Part shown: positions 7,926 through 15,329 of the stretch, piece by piece
Numbering within the stretch: the stretch's first letter is position 1
Layout: each line of letters opens with the position of its first letter
DNA from: Bacillota bacterium
GTDB lineage: Bacteria; Bacillota; Clostridia; Clostridiales; Clostridiaceae
NCBI GenBank assembly: GCA_023435985.1
Contig: JAEZKY010000328.1
Span: 1 to 44,894, forward strand
DNA length: 44,894 bases
Direction of reading: 5' to 3'
Program-made: the position numbers and the translations under genes
The notes under the pieces: generated by a model
The model's database searches: none
What the model saw: the letters and a program-made list of their open reading frames with translations, nothing else
Told to the model about the DNA's origin: nothing

Positions 7926-8981
7926 ATGCAATACATTAAGCTAGGCAACTCTGGACTTGAAGTTTCACAGATATGCATCGGCTGCATGGGTTTTGGGGAC
8001 CCTGCTAAGGGCCATCCTACTTGGGCGCTTGGTGAGGAAGGCAGCCGCCCTGTAATCAAACATGCAATCGAGGAAGGTATTAACTTTTTTGATACTGCCA
8101 ATCTATATTCTCAAGGAACAAGTGAAGAGATAATTGGCAAGGCTCTGAAAGAATTTGCTAAACGTGAAAATATAGTCATCTCTACAAAACTTGGTGCCCC
8201 AATGAGGTCTGGACCTAACTCGTTTGGACTCTCACGAAAGGCGATTATGACAGAGATTGACCATAGTTTAAAACGCCTTGGAACTGATTACATCGATCTT
8301 TATCAGATTCATAGAGCTGATCCATTTACCCTATGGGAAGAGACTTTGGAAGCACTCCATGATCTTGTAAAAATGGGAAAAGTGCGCTATTTGGGAGCCT
8401 CTACAATGAGAGCTTGGCAGTTTGCTAAAGCTCTTCACATCCAGAAGGTTAATGGTTGGACACGCTTTATATCAATGCAACATAATTACAATTTGGTTGC
8501 TCGTGAGGAAGAGAACGAAATGCTTCCGCTCTGTGCTGATGAAGGTATTCAGACCATAGTCTACAGCCCACTTTCCCGTGGTATGCTAGCTCGTCCATGG
8601 GGTGAAAAGACAGCTCGCTCCGAGGCTGAAGCAGGCGCTGCTAATTACTTTGAGGCAACTGCAGTAGCCGATGAGAAAATTGTTGAAGCCATTGGTAAAG
8701 TTGCAGAAGAACGTGGGGTCAGTCGTGCAGAAATCTCGCTTGCTTGGTTATACCAAAATCCAGTTGTTGCAGCGCCTATCGTTGGAGCACTTAAAACTAG
8801 CCACATCGACGATGCAATCAAAGCCCTCTCAATCGAGTTAACCAATGAAGAAGTACATCGATTGGAAGCATACTACACCCCGCGTGTTGACGTGAACGTT
8901 AAAAATTCCGACCCGAAAGCCATATCAAAAATGGCGGCAACAGTTGGAATCAAAATTCCAGTACCAACTGGTTCTAAATAA
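7926..8981 (+). CDS. Aldo/keto reductase
   Basis: A 351-residue NAD(P)H-dependent carbonyl reductase of the AKR superfamily (Tas/YqkF/PhdYeaE-like branch). The catalytic tetrad can be read as Asp and Tyr in FFDTANLYSQG, Lys in ISTKLG and His in YQIHRADP. The fold continues through GKVRYLGASTM, SMQHNYN, VYSPLSRGMLARPW and the cofactor-end motif APIVGALKTSHIDDA. The length fits the family. The ribosome site is TTTTTAGGAGGTATTTATATG. It is probably induced through the upstream AraC regulator. The physiological aldehyde or ketone cannot be told from sequence. Composition is richer in GC than the surroundings. Confidence 0.92.
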   Translation: MQYIKLGNSGLEVSQICIGCMGFGDPAKGHPTWALGEEGSRPVIKHAIEEGINFFDTANLYSQGTSEEIIGKALKEFAKRENIVISTKLGAPMRSGPNSFGLSRKAIMTEIDHSLKRLGTDYIDLYQIHRADPFTLWEETLEALHDLVKMGKVRYLGASTMRAWQFAKALHIQKVNGWTRFISMQHNYNLVAREEENEMLPLCADEGIQTIVYSPLSRGMLARPWGEKTARSEAEAGAANYFEATAVADEKIVEAIGKVAEERGVSRAEISLAWLYQNPVVAAPIVGALKTSHIDDAIKALSIELTNEEVHRLEAYYTPRVDVNVKNSDPKAISKMAATVGIKIPVPTGSK

Positions 8982-8996
8982 TTTGAAAAAGTTGAA

Positions 8997-9042
8997 AAAG
9001 AAGGAGAAGTCCCTGATAAAGAGAGGCTTCTCCTTCTTTTTT
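8997..9042 (+). terminator. Terminator of the aldo/keto reductase gene
   Basis: AAAGAAGGAGAAG pairs with CTTCTCCTTCTTT and runs into T6. It lies about 15 bases after the stop. Confidence 0.9.
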
Positions 9043-9346
9043 ATGAAATATCTCTTTAACTTTTATTTAAGCTTAATTAGTTTAAAAACTCGCTTACAAA
9101 TATGATATAAAATATAACACTATTGTTTTACTTAAAGTTAGTGATATCAATGATTTAAGTTAAAGTCTACGTCATTTATGATACGGTTCTCCATAAATTA
9201 TTCTAAACTTATAGTAAAAGAAAATCATCAATATTCCTGTTGAGGATTTCATTGGTGGAGGCGAAGCACTACCTTTGAAACCTACCAATAAATTTGATAT
9301 CATTTTAATCTGAAGTATATTACATATTAACGAGCTTACTTATAAA
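9043..9346. other. Intergenic stretch without a visible gene
   Basis: About 300 bases of AT-rich DNA between the reductase terminator and the NmrA remnant. No convincing coding frame or RNA structure was seen. Confidence 0.4.
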
Positions 9347-9742
9347 TTATTGAACTTTACCAAGCTCCCAATAAGTAGTTATTTTTTCTTTCCATACAAA
9401 CCTATATTTTCCCAATAGATCTTTAGAATCTATTGGTTTTCTTCCCGTTAATTTTTCAACCGTATCTGTTTCAATTGCAATTAAGCCATCTCTTATACCA
9501 GATTCATTTGTTACCATATCATTAGTACACCATGGCACTGGTGATTCTGAGTAGTTTCCTTTTGTAATATATTAATTATATCCTTCACGATTAGCGCCTA
9601 AAAATGACGTATAAGTAATATGTTTAAAACCAGCTGCAATAGCCGCATCAATTACATTTTTATGTTGCTGTACACGTTCTGGTCCTATCAATACACCAGA
9701 TACCATATAAAGACATTCTCCACCTTTAAATACTTTTATCAT
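9347..9742 (-). pseudogene. Decayed NmrA-like NAD(P)-binding reductase
   Basis: Two pieces of one protein are readable. The first runs from 9742: LYMVSG, then PERVQQHKNVIDAAIAAG, then KHITYTSF, the classic NmrA/SDR_a5 core. One T is missing after it (TTTTAG instead of TTTTTAG), which gives a stop; the continuation LGANREGYN is in another frame. The second piece is the family's C-terminal end, PWCTNDMVTNESGIRDG, then TDTVEKLTGRKP, ending at 9347. The glycine-rich nucleotide-binding N-terminus and the middle are lost. The gene is dead and lies head to head with a LysR fragment. Confidence 0.75.
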
Positions 9743-9749
9743 TTGTTCC

Positions 9750-9944
9750 TTGTCTAATATTTATTTTAGTGACGGGCATCTTATTAGCTATGAAATGATT
9801 AAAGGAAAACTTGGTATCGCAGTAATGCCAGACCTTGTATGTCCAAACGGTTCTGAGCTTTCCATTATTCCTATAGATATAAATGATTTAATTTCTTATG
9901 GAATTGCATGGCACAAAAACAATAATAAGTATAATATAAAATGA
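9750..9944 (+). pseudogene. C-terminal fragment of a LysR-type regulator
   Basis: About 60 residues match the end of a LysR substrate-binding domain (HLISYEMIKGKLGIAVMPDL, then ELSIIPI, then SYGIAWHKNN). The DNA-binding domain and most of the effector domain are missing; the fragment begins only about 8 bases from the reductase remnant. LysR regulators are typically divergent from the NmrA-like gene they control. A deletion seems to have removed both 5' ends and the shared promoter. Confidence 0.65.
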
Positions 9945-10515
9945 TTTATTAATATTACAAAGCAAATATATAAAATTTAATTATTTATAATAACATGCAA
10001 TTTATCCATATGTATAATTAAATCATCTGCATATACTGAAACAAATAGATCCTGTACAATTTCAAAATTATTAGTTGAAATTTATACTTAGTGGAATCTC
10101 TAGTGACAACAAAAATCCGCTACTATCTGCAAATATCTATTTAAGCTCTCTGCGAATGATCGTGAATTTCCTAGTGTAATGCGAACCGTCCCTTGCCTCT
10201 TTCCTATTTTACCATCCAATTTTAGTAAAGTTCGAATTTATCTATGATATTGTTCATTATAGAACATTTCTATTTTATCTGCACAAAACTCTCTTTCACA
10301 CTTCTCTCATTTAGCCATTATTTTACACCACGCTTTAATTATATTTTATGTAGAGTATAACAAATACATCTATTTTACCCTAATGAGCTTCTATGAAATG
10401 CTAATTTATGTATACCTTGATTATAATTAATATATAGTATAATTTAACTATCCTGATATATTTTATCTCTAGAAAATAATATAAGTAAACATATCATTTA
10501 CAATTAGGAGGCAAA
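9945..10515. other. Long intergenic stretch with a possible gene relic
   Basis: About 570 bases without an intact gene. Apart from the short coding-like frame at 10100-10237 (minus), I see nothing definite. The last 100 bases presumably hold the promoter of the Crp-family gene (TATAGTATAATTTAAC near 10432-10447). Confidence 0.4.
10100..10237 (-). pseudogene. Short coding relic, family not recognised
   Basis: The open frame reads LLKLDGKIGKRQGTVRITLG, then NSRSFAESLNRYLQIVADFC and a stop. It has the look of a C-terminal domain strand-helix (GTVRITLG) but no start codon or ribosome site. The local base composition is higher in GC than the flanks. Probably the tail of a lost gene. Confidence 0.3.
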
Positions 10516-11193
10516 ATGAGAAAAAATGAGTTTTATTTTCCTAAATATAGAATTAGCTTTGAGTCAACTTCATTAAGGGAATGGAAAGAAATATTTAAAG
10601 GCGAAACTTATAAAAAATATCCTAAAAAATCTATTATAGTTAATCAAGGCGAAGATGTAAATCATTTGTATTTTATTAATAAAGGGTTAGTTGAATATAC
10701 ATCTATCACTGAAGACGGTACAGAAGAATTAGTAGAAATATTAGGAGATGGAAATCTTTTTTGTTTACAATCTATCTTTGGACGAAATCCTTCAATTGGA
10801 TCTTTTATTACACTAGAAGATTCATTAATATCATCTATAAGTATTTCCCTACTAAAAAGCTATATTGATATCCATAAAAATCTAGCTATCGAACTTTTGG
10901 AGGAATTATCTAAAATAACTAACGGGTTGACAAGACAAATTTTTGGGCAAAGACTTAGTGCCGAAGAACGTATTGAAGAAATTATTTATTATTTAGCCGA
11001 ATACTATGAAAGACGAAAAAATAATAGCATAAATAGGATAACAATTCCACTTTCGCAAATGGAATTAGCCAAAATAGCTAGAACAACTAGAGTAACCGTA
11101 GCAAAAGTTTTAAGTAAATTAAGGAGATTAAAATTAATTGATACCGCATATGCAGGAATCATCGTTTATAATTTAGCTGAAATAAAAAAATAA
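10516..11193 (+). CDS. Crp/Fnr-family transcriptional regulator
   Basis: A 225-residue regulator. The cyclic-nucleotide-binding-like beta-roll is at residues about 25-125 (KKSIIVNQGEDVNHLYFINK, LVEILGDGNLF). A long dimer helix follows (about 125-160). The winged HTH is at about 165-220 (SQMELAKIARTTRVTVAKVL). There is no N-terminal cysteine cluster, so it is not an oxygen-sensing FNR. Members such as CprK with this layout bind phenolic ligands. The downstream neighbour acts on hydroxybenzoates, so an aromatic effector is an attractive inference. The ribosome site is AGGAGGCAAAATG. Confidence 0.85.
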   Translation: MRKNEFYFPKYRISFESTSLREWKEIFKGETYKKYPKKSIIVNQGEDVNHLYFINKGLVEYTSITEDGTEELVEILGDGNLFCLQSIFGRNPSIGSFITLEDSLISSISISLLKSYIDIHKNLAIELLEELSKITNGLTRQIFGQRLSAEERIEEIIYYLAEYYERRKNNSINRITIPLSQMELAKIARTTRVTVAKVLSKLRRLKLIDTAYAGIIVYNLAEIKK

Positions 11194-11244
11194 TAAAATT
11201 AGCAAAATGTATACTGCTTAACAGTTACTAAAAAAAATATATTA

Positions 11245-11259
11245 TACAATGAAATTGTA
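11245..11259. promoter_or_regulatory. TACAAT-GAA-ATTGTA palindrome before the decarboxylase
   Basis: Perfect 6-bp arms around GAA, 27 bases upstream of the decarboxylase start. A second, weaker inverted repeat (TTAAC-A-GTTAC) is at 11218-11228. Either could be the operator of the Crp-family regulator encoded just upstream; this is inferred from position. Confidence 0.35.
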
Positions 11260-11285
11260 AGAAATAAATCTTAGGAGGTATAAAT

Positions 11286-12260
11286 ATGACTGGAAAAATA
11301 GGACTAGAAGAACACTTTGCTATTCCAGAAACTTTAGAATGTTCTGAAAGATACTTTGAGAAGGAGGTTTGGCCAATATTTTCAGAAAAAATTCTTGATT
11401 TAATGAAAAATCGTATTAATGAAATGGATCAGAATGGAATGGAAATGATGATTCTTTCCTTAAATTCACCAGCAGTCCAAGCAATCTATAATAAAAAACA
11501 AGCCATTGAAATTGCAATGAAAGCAAATGATATAATGGCTGAAGCAATTCAAAAGAATTCAAAACGTTTTAGAGGCCTTGCTGCACTCCCAATGCAGGAT
11601 CCAGATGCTGCAATTAAAGAAATGAACAGATCAGTGAAAGAACTAGGATGTGTAGGCGTTTTAGTAAATGGTTATTCTCAAATTGATACTGAAGATAATT
11701 ATAAATATTTAGATGATCCAATGTATTTACCATTTTGGGAGGAACTCCAAAAATTAAATGTTCCATTTTATATGCATCCACGTGAACCAATGCCATGTAA
11801 CATGGGAATATACGAAGGACATCCATGGCTTGAAGGAGCAGCATGGGCTTTTGGAGTAGAAACCGCAACTCATACATTACGTTTAATGTGTAGTGGAATT
11901 TTTGATAAATATCCAAAATTGAAATTAATACTGGGACATTTAGGGGAAACATTGCCATTTTGTATCTGGAGAACACAAAATAGAATAAATAAGACAGGTA
12001 GAGGAATTCCAGCAAAGAAACCATTAACAAAATATCTGAGTAAAAATGTTTGGTGTACAACTAGTGGTCAATTTAGAACACCAGCATTATGGAACACTAT
12101 AATGGAAGTTGGTTCAGATCATATATTATTCGCGACTGACTTTCCATTTGAAGAAGTTAAAGATGCTTGCGAGTGGTTTGATACTTGTTCTATAAGTGAG
12201 TCTGATAGATATAAAATTGGCCGCAAAAATACTATTAATTTATTTAATTTAGATATATAA
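11286..12260 (+). CDS. Amidohydrolase-family hydroxybenzoate (gamma-resorcylate-type) decarboxylase
   Basis: A 324-residue protein closely resembling 2,6-dihydroxybenzoate/2,3-dihydroxybenzoate decarboxylases of the ACMSD family. These reversibly and non-oxidatively convert hydroxybenzoates to phenols plus CO2. Metal ligands are in place: E8 and H10 (GLEEHFAIP), H164 (FYMHPREP) and D285 (LFATDFPFE). The catalytic pair H218 and E221 (LGHLGE) is also present. The signatures MILSLNSPAVQAI and LVNGYSQ support this subfamily over plain ACMSD. The ribosome site is AGGAGGTATAAATATG. The gene follows the Crp-family regulator by 92 bases in the same direction. The exact substrate (resorcylate, salicylate or dihydroxybenzoate) cannot be fixed. 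Confidence 0.88.
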   Translation: MTGKIGLEEHFAIPETLECSERYFEKEVWPIFSEKILDLMKNRINEMDQNGMEMMILSLNSPAVQAIYNKKQAIEIAMKANDIMAEAIQKNSKRFRGLAALPMQDPDAAIKEMNRSVKELGCVGVLVNGYSQIDTEDNYKYLDDPMYLPFWEELQKLNVPFYMHPREPMPCNMGIYEGHPWLEGAAWAFGVETATHTLRLMCSGIFDKYPKLKLILGHLGETLPFCIWRTQNRINKTGRGIPAKKPLTKYLSKNVWCTTSGQFRTPALWNTIMEVGSDHILFATDFPFEEVKDACEWFDTCSISESDRYKIGRKNTINLFNLDI

Positions 12261-12350
12261 AATTTTTTTAACAAACAACTCATCTAAGTTCTAATTAAAC
12301 GACTACATTGTTATACTAATAGATTTAAAAATTTTCAATTTCCTATTTAT

Positions 12351-12515
12351 TTAAGTTAATCCAACTCCTGAAAGAAAAGAAACTTCCTCTCGTCTAAGGC
12401 CCGGTGTTCGCCTACGTAGGCCTTCAGACAAGCCAGCCTGCGATGGTACAATTTTTGCTCGGCGTGCTTTTAAAAAATCCCATAATTCCTTATATTGTTG
12501 CTTTAGCTCATCCAT
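12351..12515 (-). pseudogene. N-terminal stump of an MmyB-like HTH regulator
   Basis: A short frame with a good ribosome site (AAGGAAGGGATAAGTTT before ATG) encodes 54 residues: MDELKQQYKELWDFLKARRA, then LSEGLRRRTPGLRREEVSFL, then SGVGLT and a stop. The RRTPGLRREEV block is the hallmark of XRE/MmyB-type regulators, which are normally about 270 residues. Everything after the first HTH helices is missing. Its position, divergent from an SDR reductase, is the usual one for this class. The local DNA is unusually rich in GC. Confidence 0.7.
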
Positions 12516-12599
12516 AAACTTATCCCTTCCTTTATAAAAGATATTTTGATGCTATAAAAAGCAGTTATTACTTCATAATATAAAAGGGGGAATTAAATA

Positions 12600-13328
12600 A
12601 TGAAAGATATAAAAAATGCTCTTGTTACTGGAGCAAATAAAGGGATTGGCCTAGAGATTGCGCGACAACTTGGACAGCTCGGTTATTCTGTATGGCTTGG
12701 CTGTAGAAATTTAGAACGCGGAAAGCTAGCTGAGGCTGAACTACGTAGAGCAGGTATCGATGCACATGCTCTTATTCTAGACGTTACCAACGATGCAAGT
12801 GTATCAGAAGCCGCTAGCAAATTTGCACAGATGAACGACCACCTCGACGTATTAGTAAATAATGCTGGTATCAATATTGATAGGAGTAGGCCAAGTGAAA
12901 CAATAGTCACTAATATGCAAGCCATTTATGATGTAAATACCTTCGGCCCTGTGCGCGTCACCATAGCTTTTTTACCATTTCTCCGAAAAGGAAATGGTGC
13001 TAGAATTGTAATGATGAGTAGTAGCCTAGGTTCGATTGCTGCTTCACTTGACCCAACAAGTGAAACCTACGACGTGAACCTCCTCAGTTACAATTCTTCT
13101 AAAGCTGCCTTAAATATGATCACTGTTATGTTTGCCAAAGACCTACATACAGAAAATGCAGTCAATCCAGGCCATACTGATACTGACCTTAACCATCATC
13201 AGGGACATCGCACAGTTGAGAATGCCGCCAAGATTGCAATAAAATTGGCAACTATAGGAGCAAACGGTCCGACTGCTGGCTTCTTTCATGATAGCTACTT
13301 TGACAATCTCGGACAACATTCTTGGTAA
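12600..13328 (+). CDS. SDR-family short-chain dehydrogenase/carbonyl reductase
   Basis: A 242-residue classical SDR. The cofactor site is VTGANKGIGLEIA (residues 9-21), with DVTND, NNAGIN and the active-site Ser (MMSSSLGS) plus YNSSK (Tyr and Lys). NPGHTDTDLN closes the nicotinamide pocket. Between FAKDL and NAVNPG the usual stretch of about 10 residues is shortened to HTE, which suggests a small in-frame deletion near 13140-13160. That could affect folding, so activity is uncertain. The start is ATG after AAAGGGGGAATTAAATA. The gene is divergent from the truncated MmyB-like regulator. Composition is GC-rich compared with the genes to the right. Confidence 0.85.
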   Translation: MKDIKNALVTGANKGIGLEIARQLGQLGYSVWLGCRNLERGKLAEAELRRAGIDAHALILDVTNDASVSEAASKFAQMNDHLDVLVNNAGINIDRSRPSETIVTNMQAIYDVNTFGPVRVTIAFLPFLRKGNGARIVMMSSSLGSIAASLDPTSETYDVNLLSYNSSKAALNMITVMFAKDLHTENAVNPGHTDTDLNHHQGHRTVENAAKIAIKLATIGANGPTAGFFHDSYFDNLGQHSW

Positions 13329-13460
13329 ATACGGCAATATCTAAAAATTCACTGGTAGACTTATCAAATTAGTCTACCTCACGATAAATTATTCTTAGTT
13401 CTTTCTGTTGCAATCATCAATCCTATCTATATTCATTGCTATACCACTCTGTATGTATTC

Positions 13461-13494
13461 GAATATTTATTTTTTAATTTCACATAATAACAAT
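13461..13494 (+). repeat. Upstream repeat, copy 1 (promoter duplicate)
   Basis: The block GAATATTTATTTTTTAA..CACATAATAACAAT is nearly identical to 14057-14090. Each copy lies just upstream of one of two paralogous small secreted proteins, so the duplication took the promoter with the gene. Confidence 0.75.
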
Positions 13495-13528
13495 ACTTAA
13501 TAAAATAGTTTTTAAGGTGGTTAAGCTA

Positions 13529-13846
13529 ATGAAAAAATTTATTTCTCTTTTGTTTATTTTTTTATTCCTCTCACTTAGCATTAGCAAAGTAAACGTACTA
13601 GCTGAACCTAAAACATTAACTCAAGGCATCTATAATGCAAGAGATACAAACTTATTAATCGGCACACCCATTACAGTAAAAATCACGCCTGCTAATAGTA
13701 AGATTATAATTATAGTTGTTGACTCTAATCAAATTATGCAGACATTGGTAAGATTAAATCCTCAGATTCCTCAACAAATCTTGCCCCCACTTGATTATGA
13801 TGACCATGTTGTAATTTTAGGTAGTGGCGGTGTAACTTTTTCTTAA
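13529..13846 (+). CDS. Small secreted protein, paralogue A
   Basis: About 105 residues; the family was not recognised. The signal peptide is MKKFISLLFIFLFLSLSISK followed by VNVLAEP. The mature part starts KTLTQGIYNARDTNLLIGTP and ends with a Pro-rich LNPQIPQQILPPLDYDDH and a short beta strand (VVILGSGGVTFS). The ATG at 13529 is preferred to the upstream GTG at 13517 because AAGGTGG is spaced correctly for it and the GTG sits inside that ribosome site. A paralogue follows 270 bases downstream with the same layout. The mature part looks like a single small beta domain. Function unknown. Confidence 0.75.
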   Translation: MKKFISLLFIFLFLSLSISKVNVLAEPKTLTQGIYNARDTNLLIGTPITVKITPANSKIIIIVVDSNQIMQTLVRLNPQIPQQILPPLDYDDHVVILGSGGVTFS

Positions 13847-13870
13847 AAGACACTTTTAAGTGTCTTTTTT
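13845..13870 (+). terminator. Terminator of paralogue A
   Basis: AAAAGACACTT pairs perfectly with AAGTGTCTTTT across a two-base loop region and ends in T6. It overlaps the stop codon. Confidence 0.85.
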
Positions 13871-13996
13871 ATTCAGTTTGTCATATCATTTTTACATTAC
13901 ATAAATTACCAACGTATATTTTGCATATTATTCTTAAAGTTTAGGATAATATCTAATGCTACGATTTTCTTAAAAATTGTTTAGATGAACCCCAGA

Positions 13997-14035
13997 AAAG
14001 TAGGTTCCTACCCAGCAATAGGATCTTACTTTTTT
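13997..14035 (+). terminator. Orphan terminator-like hairpin
   Basis: AAAGTAGGTTCCTA pairs with TAGGATCTTACTTT (one mismatch, one G-T) around a CCCAGCAA loop and is followed by T6. No gene lies between it and the previous terminator, so it may be left over from a deleted gene or end a small RNA. Confidence 0.6.
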
Positions 14036-14056
14036 AATTTATCTGCTATTAGTCTT

Positions 14057-14090
14057 GAATATTTATTTTTTAAATTCACATAATAACAAT
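14057..14090 (+). repeat. Upstream repeat, copy 2 (promoter duplicate)
   Basis: Near-identical partner of 13461-13494, in front of paralogue B. Confidence 0.75.
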
Positions 14091-14115
14091 ATATTTATTA
14101 AAGGTGGTTAAACTA

Positions 14116-14436
14116 ATGAAAAGATTTGTAACTATTTTTTCTATTCTTTTATTTCTATCAATTAACCTGAATACATCATTTGCTTTTGCGCAACAAACTA
14201 AAACATTAACTCAAGGTATTTACAATGTGAGAGATGCTAATTTATTAGTAGGTAGTCCAATTACTGCAAGAATGACTTCTGCTAATGATAAGGCCATTAT
14301 TATAGTTATTGGTTCTGATCAAACTATACATGCATTAGAACGATTAGGTCCTGGTATTCCTCAAGAAATTTTACCTCCACTTGATTATGATCAATCAATT
14401 ATAATTTACACAAATGGCAGCGTAGTGTTGTCATAA
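14116..14436 (+). CDS. Small secreted protein, paralogue B
   Basis: About 106 residues, a tandem paralogue of the preceding gene. The signal peptide is MKRFVTIFSILLFLSINLNT then SFAFAQQT. The mature part repeats the plan KTLTQGIYNVRDANLLVGSP .. LGPGIPQEILPPLDYDQS .. YTNGSVVLS. The conserved blocks (LTQGIYN, PITARMT/PITVKIT, ILPPLDYD) mark the family. The ATG at 14116 follows AAGGTGGTTAAACTA. The two copies differ at many positions, so the duplication is not recent or the proteins are diversifying. Function unknown. Confidence 0.75.
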   Translation: MKRFVTIFSILLFLSINLNTSFAFAQQTKTLTQGIYNVRDANLLVGSPITARMTSANDKAIIIVIGSDQTIHALERLGPGIPQEILPPLDYDQSIIIYTNGSVVLS

Positions 14437-14461
14437 AAGGCACCTTAAAAATGTCTTTTTT
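14435..14461 (+). terminator. Terminator of paralogue B
   Basis: AAAAGGCA pairs with TGTCTTTT (one G-T) and is followed by further T residues. It overlaps the stop codon. Confidence 0.65.
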
Positions 14462-14490
14462 ATTCAATTTACTACGTTAAATTTACATAT

Positions 14491-14639
14491 TATAATTTAA
14501 GTTTGTCACTCTCCTGACACATTATACAATTATAATAAAGTTACAAAGTTGATAATAATTTCTTCATTAGTATTTACTCCACAAGTAAATTTAATATAAA
14601 AAGAGCAACATTCATATTCTTTTATGATATGTTGCTCTT
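14491..14639. repeat. 149-bp direct repeat, copy 1
   Basis: Matches 17511-17659 over the full length with about nine differences. The 79-bp centre (14527-14605) is identical. The right end is a minus-strand terminator (AAGAGCAACAT .. ATGTTGCTCTT plus T5) for the small gene to its right. The left part holds CACTCTCCTGACACATTATA and CAATTATAATAAAGTT. Confidence 0.9.
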
Positions 14640-14658
14640 AAATATCATGTTATTATAT

Positions 14659-14871
14659 TTATATATATATCTTCACTATATAGTCATATTGATATTCCAC
14701 TTTTGATATCTTAATTAATTCATTCTTTCTTATATATTCAACAGCTCTATGAAATTCTTCAAAGCTCATTCCTACATCATCATTAGATAGTGATACTATC
14801 GATTCTTTTCCAGCGTATATCATCGGTGTTTCTTTTATTTTTTCTAATATTATATACACATTGCTACTCAT
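14659..14871 (-). CDS. Small cytoplasmic protein, family not recognised
   Basis: 70 residues, no signal peptide or membrane segment. The ATG follows AGGAAGGTGATAGT. The sequence (SSNVYIILEKIKETPMIYAG .. SNDDVGMSFEEFHRAVEYI .. NELIKISKVEYQYDYIVKI) looks like a compact alpha/beta fold. It is clearly paralogous to the frameshifted gene at 14961-15186 and shares its general layout with the gene at 17722-17940. Transcription ends in the hairpin of the 149-bp repeat. Confidence 0.65.
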   Translation of the reverse strand: MSSNVYIILEKIKETPMIYAGKESIVSLSNDDVGMSFEEFHRAVEYIRKNELIKISKVEYQYDYIVKIYI

Positions 14872-14960
14872 ACTATCACCTTCCTATATATACCAATCAT
14901 ATGAATTTTACTATTACTAATACCCTCTCAAAAGAATTTTATTTCTAAAATTCCATCAAA

Positions 14961-15186
14961 TTATTTAGAAACATCTGCATATAACTTTGCTATATATTGA
15001 TGTTCACGTTCCACTTTTAATATCTTTGCTAAATCATTTTCCCATATTATATTGAACCGAAGTGTCAAAGTCTTCAACTTGCAGATCTACATTGCTATTA
15101 GATAGCACAACTATCGGCCGCTTGCCAGATTGTATTATTGGCAATACCTTAATTTTTTCTAATATTGTATTTACATTATTACTCAT
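14961..15186 (-). pseudogene. Frameshifted paralogue of the 14659-14871 gene
   Basis: A good ribosome site (AAGGGGATGATTGAC) precedes ATG at 15186. The first 46 or so codons (MSNNVNTILEKIKVLPIIQS .. VEDFDTSVQY) parallel the neighbour. One extra A in CAATATAATATGG (around 15047-15052) then shifts the frame to an early stop at 15034. Removing it restores WENDLAKILKVEREHQYIAK and LYADVSK up to 14961, which aligns with NELIKISKVEYQYDYIVKI of the neighbour. It could instead be a sequencing error. Confidence 0.65.
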
Positions 15187-15329
15187 GTCAATCATCCCCT
15201 TACAATTAATATTAGACAAAAAAAGATAAATTCCTTTAAAATTTTACATTATTCATTAAGCAGTTAAGCAAAAATACCACAAATTCATTTCTGAATATTG
15301 TGGTATTAATAGTTGATATCTATGTAACT

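Noticed and set aside
11614..12060. 148-codon open frame on the minus strand inside the decarboxylase gene
   Set aside because: It is antisense to a gene with all catalytic residues in place, has no ribosome site, and its composition is that of a shadow frame.
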